Source: Candidatus Gallimonas merdigallinarum (GTDB lineage: Bacteria > Bacillota > Clostridia > Christensenellales > Borkfalkiaceae). From it: a stretch of DNA of 64,000 bases. This document shows, in pieces, positions 33,838 to 41,818 of the stretch. The DNA is taken from assembly GCA_904373325.1 (NCBI GenBank), contig CAJFFP010000002.1, positions 62,001 through 126,000 of the forward strand, read 5' to 3'. The stretch's first letter is position 1, and every line of letters begins with the position of its first letter. A program made the translations under genes and the position numbers. A model generated the notes under the pieces. The model searched no databases. It saw only the letters and a list, made by a program, of their open reading frames with translations, and was not told the DNA's origin.

Positions 33838-34578
33838 TCAGCGCACATCGAACCCGAGAAAGGAGAACGCTGCGGGAAGGCGTCTGCGCCATGCGGATTC
33901 GGTGTGTTTCGCGCCCCTGATCATTTGAAATTCGTATCCGCCGCCCCAATCTTCGAGCGCGTCTTTCAGCGCGCCGAGCGCGCGCCGCTGGTTGGGAAAG
34001 ACCGCGCTGAACTCCCCCGTGCCGTAATCGAGATAGATCTTCGCGTCGGCGGGAAAGCGGCGGACGAGCGCGGCGCTCTTTTCCGCGTCCACCCACACGG
34101 CGGGCGACATTGCGACCCCGCGCGAAAACACCTGCGCGTAGTCGGCGAGGGCGTACATGGTCATCAGTCCGCCCATCGAACTGCCCATAATATAGGTGTG
34201 CGCGCGGTCGGAAAGCGTATGGAACCGACCGTCGATCATCGGTTTGAACGTTCCCGTCAGCCAATCCATATAGACCTTCCCCTTCCCTTCGGAGGCGAAC
34301 TTCCCGCCGATGGAAAAGGCAAAGGGAGAATACTCCGTCAGGCGGTTGCGCATATCGCAGGCGACCGCCGCGACGATGACGGGAACGGAATGCTCATCGA
34401 GAAATTCCCCGAGGCGCAGACTTCCGCCGTAGGGAGAACGCTCGTCGAAAAACGCCGTCTGCCCGTCGAACAGATACACGACGGGGCAGGGCGCGGACGT
34501 CTTGGGCACATAGACGGAGGCGACGCGCGCCTCCTCTCCCGCAGGGGCGGGAACGGTTACGGTAAACTCTTCAATCAT
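33838..34578 (-). CDS. Alpha/beta-hydrolase esterase (esterase D / enterochelin-esterase-like)
   Basis: A 246-residue hydrolase. The nucleophile elbow GSSMGG (Ser134), an early VVYLFDGQ strand and a late KHTESAW histidine segment match esterase D/Fes-type putative esterases. No signal peptide, so it is cytoplasmic. It starts only 8 nt after a perfect -10 box and has no Shine-Dalgarno sequence, so the mRNA is probably leaderless. It forms an operon with the ATP-grasp gene, which might tailor or release the ester or amide product; that link is speculative. Confidence 0.82.
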   Translation of the reverse strand: MIEEFTVTVPAPAGEEARVASVYVPKTSAPCPVVYLFDGQTAFFDERSPYGGSLRLGEFLDEHSVPVIVAAVACDMRNRLTEYSPFAFSIGGKFASEGKGKVYMDWLTGTFKPMIDGRFHTLSDRAHTYIMGSSMGGLMTMYALADYAQVFSRGVAMSPAVWVDAEKSAALVRRFPADAKIYLDYGTGEFSAVFPNQRRALGALKDALEDWGGGYEFQMIRGAKHTESAWRRRLPAAFSFLGFDVR

Positions 34579-34586
34579 TTGAAATT

Positions 34587-34615
34587 ATTATAATACGCGC
34601 GCCGCGAAATGTCAA
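34587..34615 (-). promoter_or_regulatory. Consensus promoter producing a probable leaderless esterase mRNA
   Basis: TTGACA (34610-34615), 17 nt, TATAAT (34587-34592). Only 8 nt separate the -10 box from the ATG at 34578, so transcription should begin at or within 1-2 nt of the start codon. Confidence 0.9.
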
Positions 34616-34665
34616 CGCCGGACCGACAAAAACAAATTTCATCCGACAAATTCCGTTTCGTTTTC

Positions 34666-34694
34666 TTGACAATTTTCCCGCTTTCCACTATACT
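34666..34694 (+). promoter_or_regulatory. Promoter of the GNAT-like gene
   Basis: TTGACA (34666-34671), 17 nt, TATACT (34689-34694). It is divergent from the esterase promoter 51 bp away. Confidence 0.92.
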
Positions 34695-34728
34695 GAACAA
34701 TGAACAAGTATTGGAGAGAAAGGAAAAA

Positions 34729-35841
34729 ATGATTGAAATCAAAGAGGTTGCCACGCGCAGGCAGCGCAAGGCATTCGTGGAATTTCCGCTGAAACTCTAT
34801 AAGGGAAATCCATACTTCGTTCCGCCGCTGTATGCCGACGAAATGAAGATCTTCCGCGCCGATTACCACTATTACGACGATTCCGAGGCGGTCTACTACC
34901 TCGCCTACCGCGGCGAAAAAATCGTCGGGCGCATCTCGGGCATTCTGCACTACAAGAGCAACGAAAAATGGAAACAAAAGCGCGTCCGCTTTACGCGGTT
35001 TGACTGCATCGACGATCAGGAAGTCGCAAACGCCCTCTTCGGCGCGGTCGAGGCGTGGGCAAAGGGCAAGGGCATGGAGGAGGTCGTCGGTCCGCTCGGA
35101 TTTTCCGACCTCGAACGCGAAGGGCTACTCATCGAAGGATTTGAGGAGCTTTCCACCTTCGAGGAGCAGTACAACTATCCCTATTATCAGAGGCTCATCG
35201 AAAACCTCGGCTACGAGAAGGAAGTGGATTGGATCGAGCACAAGCTCTATCCCCCCAAAACGCCCGACACCCGCATCAAAGAACTGCGCGAGAAGGTGCT
35301 CAAACGCTACGACCTGCACATGAGCGACGCCAAAAACTCCCGCGAGTTCATCAAACGGTATCAAGACGATTTCTTCCGCCTGCTCGACGACACTTACGCC
35401 GAAATTTACGGCACCGTTCCCTTTACGGAGAAGATGAAAAAGGAACTCATCAAAAATTTCCGCATCATCATCGACGTGAAGCATATCGCCATGCTGCTCG
35501 ACAAGGACGAGCACCCCGTCTGTTTCGGACTGTGCTTCCCCTCCATCGCCATGGCGGTCAAGAAATCGGACGGACACCTGACGCTGCCCACGATCATCCG
35601 CATTCTCAAATCGGTGAAAAAGCCGAAAATCATCGATCTTGCGCTTGTCGGCGTCGTTCCCGCATACCGCGGCGCGAGCCTCGTGATGATCGACGAGATC
35701 ATGCGGATGCTCACCGAGGGCACGGCGGAATATCTGGAAACAAACCTCAACCTCGAAGAAAATTACAGCATTCACAATATGTGGAAGAGTTTCGAGTGCG
35801 TCCAGCACAAGCGCAGAAGAGCGTTCGTGAAAAAGATCTGA
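34729..35841 (+). CDS. GNAT-like N-acyltransferase-fold protein
   Basis: A 370-residue cytoplasmic protein. The N-terminus (FVEFPLKLYKGNPYFVPPLYADEMKIF) and the tail motif ETNLNLEENYSIHNMWKSFECVQHKRRRAFVKK match a family of GNAT-fold proteins of unknown substrate, often annotated as hypothetical or GNAT acetyltransferase. The acyl-CoA loop is not obvious to me. The frame is open from 34609, but the promoter at 34666-34694 and AAAGGA before ATG 34729 fix the start. It is a single-gene unit ending at a strong terminator. Confidence 0.75.
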   Translation: MIEIKEVATRRQRKAFVEFPLKLYKGNPYFVPPLYADEMKIFRADYHYYDDSEAVYYLAYRGEKIVGRISGILHYKSNEKWKQKRVRFTRFDCIDDQEVANALFGAVEAWAKGKGMEEVVGPLGFSDLEREGLLIEGFEELSTFEEQYNYPYYQRLIENLGYEKEVDWIEHKLYPPKTPDTRIKELREKVLKRYDLHMSDAKNSREFIKRYQDDFFRLLDDTYAEIYGTVPFTEKMKKELIKNFRIIIDVKHIAMLLDKDEHPVCFGLCFPSIAMAVKKSDGHLTLPTIIRILKSVKKPKIIDLALVGVVPAYRGASLVMIDEIMRMLTEGTAEYLETNLNLEENYSIHNMWKSFECVQHKRRRAFVKKI

Positions 35842-35874
35842 CGCTTTCCGTCCGATCATTTATCCGTACAAAAC

Positions 35875-35918
35875 GCCGCGCGGCGTCCGTTTCCGGACGC
35901 CGCGCGGCTTGCTTTTTA
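35875..35918 (+). terminator. Strong rho-independent terminator between convergent genes
   Basis: A 14-bp GC stem (35875-35888 with 35895-35908) and 6-nt loop, followed by TTGCTTTTTA on the plus strand. It separates the GNAT-like gene from the converging GH13 gene. Confidence 0.9.
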
Positions 35919-35924
35919 TCGCGG

Positions 35925-37238
35925 TTAGTTCTTTTTGTACACGCACGCCGTGTGCGGCGGCAGATAAATATCGTTGAGGTTGCGCACCTGCCCGTCGAGC
36001 AGGTTGACCCCTTCCGCCTCCTCCACGCGCACGGTGCAGTCGCCGTCGCCGATATTGACGGCGACGATAATCCTCTCCCCGTTCCACTCCCGCACGAAGG
36101 AAAAATTCGTGTTCATGCAGGTCGCCTTCGCGTACGAACCGTAACTGAGCGCGGGGCAATCCTTCCTGATCTGAGCAAGCCTGCGGATATGCGCGACAAG
36201 TTCGGGGTGCGCCGTCTTGTCCACGTCGTCGATGCAGGGGCGGAGCTTATAGTCGAGGTCGGATTTATCCCCCTCGATGCCAAACTCCGAACCGTAATAA
36301 ATGCACGGAATACCCGGCATGGTCATGAGCAGCGTATAGAGGTTGAGAAGATTCGCCTTGTTTTTCAGCGCGGTGCAGGCGCGCTCGACGTCGTGATTGT
36401 CCGCAAAGTTCAGAAGATGTTTGCCCTTGAAGAGCGCCCACGGCGTATCGGCGAAGAGACGGCTCATCGAATGTTCGATCTCGAAGAGGTTGCCCGAGTT
36501 GAACGCCGAGATCATGCTGCGGAAGCCCTCGTAATTGGTGATGGAGTCCAACCGCTCGGGGCAGACGTTCTGCTGAAAATTGTTGTTGTGAATGACCTCG
36601 CCGACGAGGAAGAACTCGCTCTTGCACGCGTTGACCGTGCGGCGCAGAAGTTCCATGAACCACGGAGGAAGCAGATAGCTTACGTCCAGACGAAGCCCGT
36701 CGATGCCGAATTCGCCGATCCAGAAGCGCACCGCGTCCATGAGGTAATTCTGCACGTCCTGATTGTCCAGCCGCAGTTTGACGAGTTCGGGATGCCCCTC
36801 CCAATTCTCGTAGTCCAGCCCGTCGTTGTAACGGGAATTGCCCCAGAAGTTGATGTTGAACCAGAAACGGTAGTCCGTCCCCTCCCGCTTTTCAAGCACT
36901 TCGCGGAAGGGCGGGAACGCCCGCCCGACATGATTGAACACGCCGTCCAGAACGACGCGGATCCCCGCCTCGTGAAACTTTCCGACGAGCGCTTTGAACT
37001 CCTCGTTCGTGCCGAGACGGCGGTCGATTCTATAAAAATCCACCGTGTCGTAACCGTGCCGCTCGCTCTCGAAGAGCGGATTGAACAGCACCGCCCCCAC
37101 GCCGAGATCTTTCAGGCGCGGGATCTCTGCCTCGATTTTTGCAAGGCGGTGGCGGGTCTCGCCGAAGTCGTTTTCGCGCTCCGCGCCGCAGAATCCGAGC
37201 GGATAAATCTGATAAAATACGCTTTCGTCAAACCACAT
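35925..37238 (-). CDS. GH13 alpha-amylase-family glycosidase
   Basis: A 437-residue cytoplasmic enzyme with the complete GH13 catalytic set: DGVFNH (98-103), GLRLDVS with nucleophile Asp185, GEVI with acid/base Glu214, and FADNHD with Asp283. It is short for the family and lacks extra carbohydrate-binding domains, which suggests action on maltodextrins or malto-oligosaccharides (cyclomaltodextrinase/neopullulanase-like). It has its own promoter (37270-37298) and no sugar genes next to it. Confidence 0.9.
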   Translation of the reverse strand: MWFDESVFYQIYPLGFCGAERENDFGETRHRLAKIEAEIPRLKDLGVGAVLFNPLFESERHGYDTVDFYRIDRRLGTNEEFKALVGKFHEAGIRVVLDGVFNHVGRAFPPFREVLEKREGTDYRFWFNINFWGNSRYNDGLDYENWEGHPELVKLRLDNQDVQNYLMDAVRFWIGEFGIDGLRLDVSYLLPPWFMELLRRTVNACKSEFFLVGEVIHNNNFQQNVCPERLDSITNYEGFRSMISAFNSGNLFEIEHSMSRLFADTPWALFKGKHLLNFADNHDVERACTALKNKANLLNLYTLLMTMPGIPCIYYGSEFGIEGDKSDLDYKLRPCIDDVDKTAHPELVAHIRRLAQIRKDCPALSYGSYAKATCMNTNFSFVREWNGERIIVAVNIGDGDCTVRVEEAEGVNLLDGQVRNLNDIYLPPHTACVYKKN

Positions 37239-37269
37239 CTTGTGTCATCTCCTTTTAACAAGCCAACCC

Positions 37270-37298
37270 ATTGTACCACATGAAAACGGCTTTTGCAA
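37270..37298 (-). promoter_or_regulatory. Promoter of the GH13 gene
   Basis: TTGCAA (37293-37298), 17 nt, TACAAT (37270-37275). Confidence 0.75.
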
Positions 37299-37348
37299 GG
37301 GGTATTTTTAAATTTTTCCGTGCGGACGGCGGGGCGGCGTGTTTTCTC

Positions 37349-37377
37349 TTGCCTTTTTTCCGCCGCCGCGCTATACT
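37349..37377 (+). promoter_or_regulatory. Promoter of the M18 aminopeptidase gene
   Basis: TTGCCT (37349-37354), 17 nt, TATACT (37372-37377). The -10 box runs into TATACTGTATACTGTAA, which contains the same TACTGTAA word that begins the palindromic elements found elsewhere in the window. Confidence 0.85.
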
Positions 37378-37411
37378 GTATACTGTAAATAAAAACAGCA
37401 CGGGGACTTCC

Positions 37412-38659
37412 ATGAACGATTTTTTACGTTTTCTCGAAACCTCATACACGGCGTACCAAGCCGCGGAAAACGCGCGCACGCTGCTGCAAGCGCACGGATT
37501 CCGCGAGCTTGACGAAAGCGCGCCGTGGGACTTGCAGCCGCAGGGCAAATACTTCGTCGTGCGCGGCGGCAGCGCGGTCATCGCGTTCGTATGCGGAGAC
37601 GCGAAAAAGGGATTCAAGATTGCGGCGAGCCACCTCGATTCGCCCTGTCTGAAACTCAAAGAGAACCCCGCCCTTTCGGACGGTCACTGCACGCGGCTCA
37701 ACGCCGAACCGTACGGCGGCGGCATCTGGCATACCTTTTTCGACCGCCCGCTCCGCCTTGCGGGGCGCGTCGTGCGCGAGGAAAACGGCGCGCTCCGCGC
37801 CCTTCCGTTCACGAGCGATTTTCTCGTTTCGCTCCCCTCGCTCGCCATTCACCTCGACCGCGACGTGAACGAAAAATTCGCGCCCAACTTGCAGGAAAAC
37901 CTGCCCCTGCTCACGCTCGGGCAGAAGGATTTTTACGATTTGCTCCGCGGTCCCGTCTCGTACGATCTGTACGCCGCCTGCGCGGAAAAACCCTATTTCT
38001 GGGGCGCGGACGGAGAGTTCCTCTCCTCGCCGCGGCTGGACGATCTGGCGAGCGCGTACGCCTCCCTGCACACGCTCGCGGAAACGCCCTGCGACGGCGT
38101 TTGCGTCGCCGCCTGCCTTGACGCGGAGGAGATCGGGAGCCGCACGCGGCAGGGCGCGGGCGGAGATTTCCTGCGCGCCGTACTCGCGCGCATTGCGCAG
38201 GCGCAGTCGCTGACGCAGGCGGATTACTACGCCGCGCTCGCAGCCTCCTTCTGCATTTCCATCGATAACGCGCAGGGATTTCACCCCAACTATCCCGCCA
38301 AGTTCGACCCCTCCGACCGCGCGTATCTCGGCAAGGGCGTTGCGCTGAAATCGCACGCGGGCGGCGCATACGCCACGGACGCGCTCGCCGCCGCCGTGGT
38401 CAAAACGGTATTCTCGCGCGCGGGCGCGCCCTTGCAGGTTTTCTATAACCGCTCGGATATGCGCAGCGGCGGAACGCTCGGCACGATCAGCATCGGGCAG
38501 GCAAGTATCCTCACTGCGGATATCGGCATTCCGCAGCTCGCGATGCACTCCGCCGTGGAGACGATCGCCTGCGCCGACTTCGCCGCCCTCGAAACGGGGC
38601 TTTCCGCCTTCTGGAAGAGCCGTATCCGCATCTCTTCGGACGGCGCGGAAATACTGTAA
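37412..38659 (+). CDS. M18-family aminopeptidase
   Basis: A 415-residue zinc aminopeptidase of the aspartyl-aminopeptidase family. Metal ligands and catalytic residues are visible in SHLDSPCLK (His74, Asp76), DAEEIGSRT and the C-terminal MHSAVETI. It releases N-terminal residues, often acidic ones, in the cytoplasm. The start at 37412 follows the promoter and a weak GGGGA SD; the frame upstream is open but precedes the promoter. A terminator follows at 38677. Confidence 0.92.
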   Translation: MNDFLRFLETSYTAYQAAENARTLLQAHGFRELDESAPWDLQPQGKYFVVRGGSAVIAFVCGDAKKGFKIAASHLDSPCLKLKENPALSDGHCTRLNAEPYGGGIWHTFFDRPLRLAGRVVREENGALRALPFTSDFLVSLPSLAIHLDRDVNEKFAPNLQENLPLLTLGQKDFYDLLRGPVSYDLYAACAEKPYFWGADGEFLSSPRLDDLASAYASLHTLAETPCDGVCVAACLDAEEIGSRTRQGAGGDFLRAVLARIAQAQSLTQADYYAALAASFCISIDNAQGFHPNYPAKFDPSDRAYLGKGVALKSHAGGAYATDALAAAVVKTVFSRAGAPLQVFYNRSDMRSGGTLGTISIGQASILTADIGIPQLAMHSAVETIACADFAALETGLSAFWKSRIRISSDGAEIL

Positions 38660-38676
38660 ACCGCATATTGTTTCAG

Positions 38677-38701
38677 GCGGAGGCGAGAGCCTCCGCTTTT
38701 G
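38677..38701 (+). terminator. Rho-independent terminator of the aminopeptidase gene
   Basis: GCGGAGGC stem (38677-38684 with 38689-38696), GAGA loop, TTTT tail. Confidence 0.82.
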
Positions 38702-38745
38702 CGTGAAAAATTCAGAATCTTTTCAGAATTGCGCCCCGCCGCCGC

Positions 38746-38774
38746 TTGCTTTTTCCGATGAGCAGTACTATACT
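38746..38774 (+). promoter_or_regulatory. Promoter reading into palindromic element copy 1
   Basis: TTGCTT (38746-38751), 17 nt, TATACT (38769-38774). The last two bases of the -10 box are the first two of the element. A transcript from here would carry the whole element as leader of the permease gene. Confidence 0.6.
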
Positions 38775-39047
38775 GTAAGGGAAAAATACGAACCACGCCT
38801 TTGGCGGAATCTTTTCGGCATCTTTTTGCTCATCTTCCTTGCAATACGCTTGTATAACTTCGTCATCTTCACAAAAATCTGACGCGAAAATCTTCACGCC
38901 AAAGGTGCAAAGCAATCAAAAGCGGCAAGATGGGCGGGCAGACAAGGCGAAGCCCGCAGCGCGTGCCGTGCGGCACGGGCAAGGGCTTCAACAATGTATG
39001 AGCGCACAGTTTCCGCTTTTGATCGGGTTCGTATTACTCCCTTACAG
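38773..39047 (+). mobile_element. TA-flanked palindromic (MITE-like) element, copy 1
   Basis: 275 bp bounded by TA on both sides (38771-38772, 39048-39049). Terminal inverted repeats are CTGTAAGGGA..AATACGAAC and its complement. Internal pairs are CCTTTGGCG (38798-38806) with CGCCAAAGG (38897-38905), ATCAAAAGCGG (38915-38925) with its complement (39013-39023), and a GTGCCG-TG-CGGCAC hairpin (38963-38976). There is no coding frame of interest. TA target duplication and long palindromes are like MITEs of the IS630/mariner type. The right end faces the permease start 33 nt away. Confidence 0.85.
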
Positions 39048-39081
39048 TATACTCTCCGTTGTCATTTGAGAGGAAGATATT

Positions 39082-40230
39082 ATGGAAGGCACGAAACTGC
39101 GCGGAAGGCGCATATTACATACGGCGGAGCAATTCGCCAAAAGCAACGTCGTACTCCTCGTGGCGATCGCCGCCGCGGCGGCGACCTGCATCTTCGTCCC
39201 GTTCGACAGGGAGTATGCGGGCTATTTCGATTGGAGCACCCTTGCCTGCTTGTTCTGTACGATGGCGGTCGTCGCCGCATTCAAAAACATCCGTTTTTTC
39301 ATATGGCTCGCGGACGTCATCGTGCGCCGCTTCAAAAATATGCGCAACATCGCGCTTGCGCTCGTGTTCGTCACCTTCTTCGGGTCGATGGTCATGGCGA
39401 ACGATATGGCGCTCGTCACCTTCCTCCCGCTGGGATATTTCGTCCTTGAATCGTGCGGGAATAAAAAACAGACCGCCTTTATCTTCATCATGCAGAACAT
39501 CGCCGCAAACCTCGGCGGAATGCTCACGCCGTTCGGGAATCCGCAGAACCTCTACCTCTATTCCTATTACGCAATTCCGACGGGAGAATTCTTTGCCATT
39601 ATGGCGCTCCCGTTCGCCGCGGCGTTTCTGATGATCCTCGGCGTATGCCTGTTCGTGAAACCCGAACCCGCGGTTTTGCAGGGCGTTCCCAAAAAGACGC
39701 CGTGCGTATGGCGGTCCGTCGTGTATGCGCTGCTGTTCGCGCTCTCCCTGCTCATTGTGTTCCGCGTGTTCCCCTACTATTGGGGACTTCTGGCAGTCGT
39801 CGTCGCCCTGCTCGCGCTCGACTTCCGCGCGCTCCTGCACGTCGACTATTCCCTGCTCCTCACCTTCTGCGCCTTCTTCATTTTCTCCGGAAACCTTGCG
39901 CGCATACCCGCCGTGGCGGAGACGCTCAGCGCGTTCGTTGCGTTCGATCCGCTCGCCGTCGGCGTACTCTCCTGTCAGGTCATCTCCAACGTGCCGACGT
40001 CCGTTCTCCTTTCCAAATTTACCGAAAACTATCCCGCGCTGCTCATTGCCGTCAACGCGGGCGGGCTGGGAACGCCCATCGCCTCGCTGGCAAGCCTGAT
40101 CACGCTGAACACCTTCCGCCGTATGTGCCCCGGCGAAACGGGACGCTATCTGATCAGATTTCTGCTGTACAATTTTTCATTCCTCGCCGTTCTCATCGGC
40201 ACAGGCTACCTGACCCTGCTGTTTTTCTGA
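39082..40230 (+). CDS. Ion transporter superfamily permease (ArsB/NhaD/SLC13-like)
   Basis: A 382-residue membrane protein with about ten helices. The two pseudo-symmetric hairpin motifs of the ion transporter superfamily are visible: NDMALVTFLPLG / NIAANLGGMLTPFGNPQNLYL in the first half and SNVPTSVLLSKFT / NAGGLGTPIASLASLI in the second. The substrate could be a dicarboxylate, Na+/H+ or an oxyanion; sequence alone does not decide. GAGGAA precedes the ATG. Its 3' end overlaps the convergent DUF1667 gene by 54 bp. The palindromic element ends 33 nt before the start codon. Confidence 0.85.
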   Translation: MEGTKLRGRRILHTAEQFAKSNVVLLVAIAAAAATCIFVPFDREYAGYFDWSTLACLFCTMAVVAAFKNIRFFIWLADVIVRRFKNMRNIALALVFVTFFGSMVMANDMALVTFLPLGYFVLESCGNKKQTAFIFIMQNIAANLGGMLTPFGNPQNLYLYSYYAIPTGEFFAIMALPFAAAFLMILGVCLFVKPEPAVLQGVPKKTPCVWRSVVYALLFALSLLIVFRVFPYYWGLLAVVVALLALDFRALLHVDYSLLLTFCAFFIFSGNLARIPAVAETLSAFVAFDPLAVGVLSCQVISNVPTSVLLSKFTENYPALLIAVNAGGLGTPIASLASLITLNTFRRMCPGETGRYLIRFLLYNFSFLAVLIGTGYLTLLFF

Positions 40231-40581
40231 ATCCTCGTTCCGATACGCCGCCGCGGCGATGAGAGGCGTTCCCTCGCCGTCGATATCGGCGATAAGCGTC
40301 TCGCCCTGCTTTACGTCGCGGTCGATCCGCAGCGCGCGGACACGCGCCATCACGCCGAAGATCTTCTCCTTCTTCACCTCTCCGTCCGTCTTGACGGGGA
40401 TCATGCCGTGCGCGGCGCGCACGGTGCTCGTGACGATGCGCCGCGGGCAGGTCAGCTCCGCCTCGGCATACTTCTTCCCGCGCGGACAGAAATTCCCCGT
40501 GACAAAAACACCCTTTTCCGTTGTCTCCGCCGTCAGTTCGCAGCCGCGCGGACATTCGATACACACAAAATTTTGTTTCAT
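40177..40581 (-). CDS. DUF1667 cysteine-motif protein
   Basis: A 134-residue protein with the DUF1667 pattern CIECPRGCEL...VTGNFCPRGKKYAEAE..CPRRIVTSTV, whose cysteines suggest an iron-sulfur or metal site. It is the third member of a GlpA-like / FAD oxidoreductase / DUF1667 set that recurs in clostridia. It starts 1 nt after the FAD oxidoreductase stop, with GGGAGG at 6 nt. The C-terminal residues overlap the convergent permease gene by 54 bp. Confidence 0.88.
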   Translation of the reverse strand: MKQNFVCIECPRGCELTAETTEKGVFVTGNFCPRGKKYAEAELTCPRRIVTSTVRAAHGMIPVKTDGEVKKEKIFGVMARVRALRIDRDVKQGETLIADIDGEGTPLIAAAAYRNEDSEKQQGQVACADENGEE

Positions 40582-40582
40582 G

Positions 40583-41818
40583 TTATGCCTCCCGCACGAC
40601 GCTGATTTTAATATCGTGCGCATCCGCAAGATCGGCGGCTTTTACGGTGACGTTCTCCATTTCGCCCGGGGCGACCGCAATGCGCTTGTACGTTTTCACC
40701 GCGCTGCCCGTCTCCACGCGGACAACTGCGCCGCGGAATGCGCTCCGCACGCGGAAGTACAGCTTGACGTCCTTCCCCTGTTCCGCGCGCTGCGGCAGAA
40801 CGTACGTCACGTTCTCGCCCGACACGGTCGGGAGATACGCACGCTCTCCTTCGCCGCGAATAAGATACTCCGCCGCAGCCCTGCCCGCGACTTCCGCCTC
40901 TTCCGAGACAAAGTCCACGAGATCGTGCACGTGCAGCACGTTTCCGCAGGCGAAAATGCCCGAAATATCCGTCTCCCTGTTCCCGTCTACAACGCAGCCC
41001 TTCGTGCGCGGATCGAGCGAAAGCCCCGCGCGCTTGGTAAGTTCGTTCTCGGGGATCAGCCCCACCGAGAAGAGCACCGTGTCGCAGGCGATCTCGCGCT
41101 CCGTTCCCGCAACGGGCTTCTTTGCCTTATCCACCTGCGCGATGACAACGCTCTCCACGCGCTCTTTGCCCCTGATCTCCACGATCGTATGTTCCAAGTA
41201 GAGCGGAATGCCGAAGTCGTCGAGGCACTGCGCAATGTTGCGCCTCAGTCCGCTCGAATGCTCCATGATCTCGCACACGCATTCCACCTTCGCGCCCTCC
41301 AACGTCATGCGGCGCGCCATGATCAGACCGATGTCGCCCGAACCGAGAATGACCACCCGCTTCCCGGGCAGATGCCCGTAAATGTTCACGTATTTCTGCG
41401 CTGTACCCGCGGAGTACAGTCCCGCGGGGCGGGTCCCCGCAATGTTCAGCGCGCCCTTGCTGCGTTCGCGGCAGCCCATGGCGAGGATGACCGCCTGCGC
41501 CTTTATCGTGAACACGCCGCTCTCGTTCATGCAGGTGACCTGTTTGTCCCCCGTAAGATCTGTGACGAACGTGTTCGTCATGATCTCAATGCCGCGCGCG
41601 TTCGCTTCATTCAAAAACCGCTGTGCGTATTCAGGGCCCGTCATGCTCTCGTGAAAGCGCGTCAGCCCGAACCCGTTGTGGATACACTGTTTCAGGATGC
41701 CGCCCGCACGCTCCTCGCGTTCGACGACGACCATATCCCGCACGCCCGCATCGTAGGCGGCGACTGCGGCGGCTAGCCCCGCGGGACCGCCCCCGATGAT
41801 GACAAGTTGTTTTTTCAT
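40583..41818 (-). CDS. FAD-dependent pyridine nucleotide-disulfide-type oxidoreductase
   Basis: A 411-residue flavoprotein with an N-terminal FAD site GGGPAGLAAAVAA (9-21), a central NAD(P) site VVILGSGDIGLIMARR, and GIFACGNVLHVHDLVDFV near residue 320, followed by a short beta-rich tail. Expected to pass electrons between NAD(P)H and its GlpA-like partner. Its start overlaps the partner's stop (TGATG). The frame is open upstream within the partner gene, but only this start gives a Rossmann fold. Confidence 0.9.
   Translation of the reverse strand: MKKQLVIIGGGPAGLAAAVAAYDAGVRDMVVVEREERAGGILKQCIHNGFGLTRFHESMTGPEYAQRFLNEANARGIEIMTNTFVTDLTGDKQVTCMNESGVFTIKAQAVILAMGCRERSKGALNIAGTRPAGLYSAGTAQKYVNIYGHLPGKRVVILGSGDIGLIMARRMTLEGAKVECVCEIMEHSSGLRRNIAQCLDDFGIPLYLEHTIVEIRGKERVESVVIAQVDKAKKPVAGTEREIACDTVLFSVGLIPENELTKRAGLSLDPRTKGCVVDGNRETDISGIFACGNVLHVHDLVDFVSEEAEVAGRAAAEYLIRGEGERAYLPTVSGENVTYVLPQRAEQGKDVKLYFRVRSAFRGAVVRVETGSAVKTYKRIAVAPGEMENVTVKAADLADAHDIKISVVREA

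Noticed and set aside
33782..34264. 161-residue N-terminal extension of the ATP-grasp protein
   Set aside because: The extension lies antiparallel to no domain, overlaps the esterase gene on the same strand in another frame, and has Arg-rich random composition.
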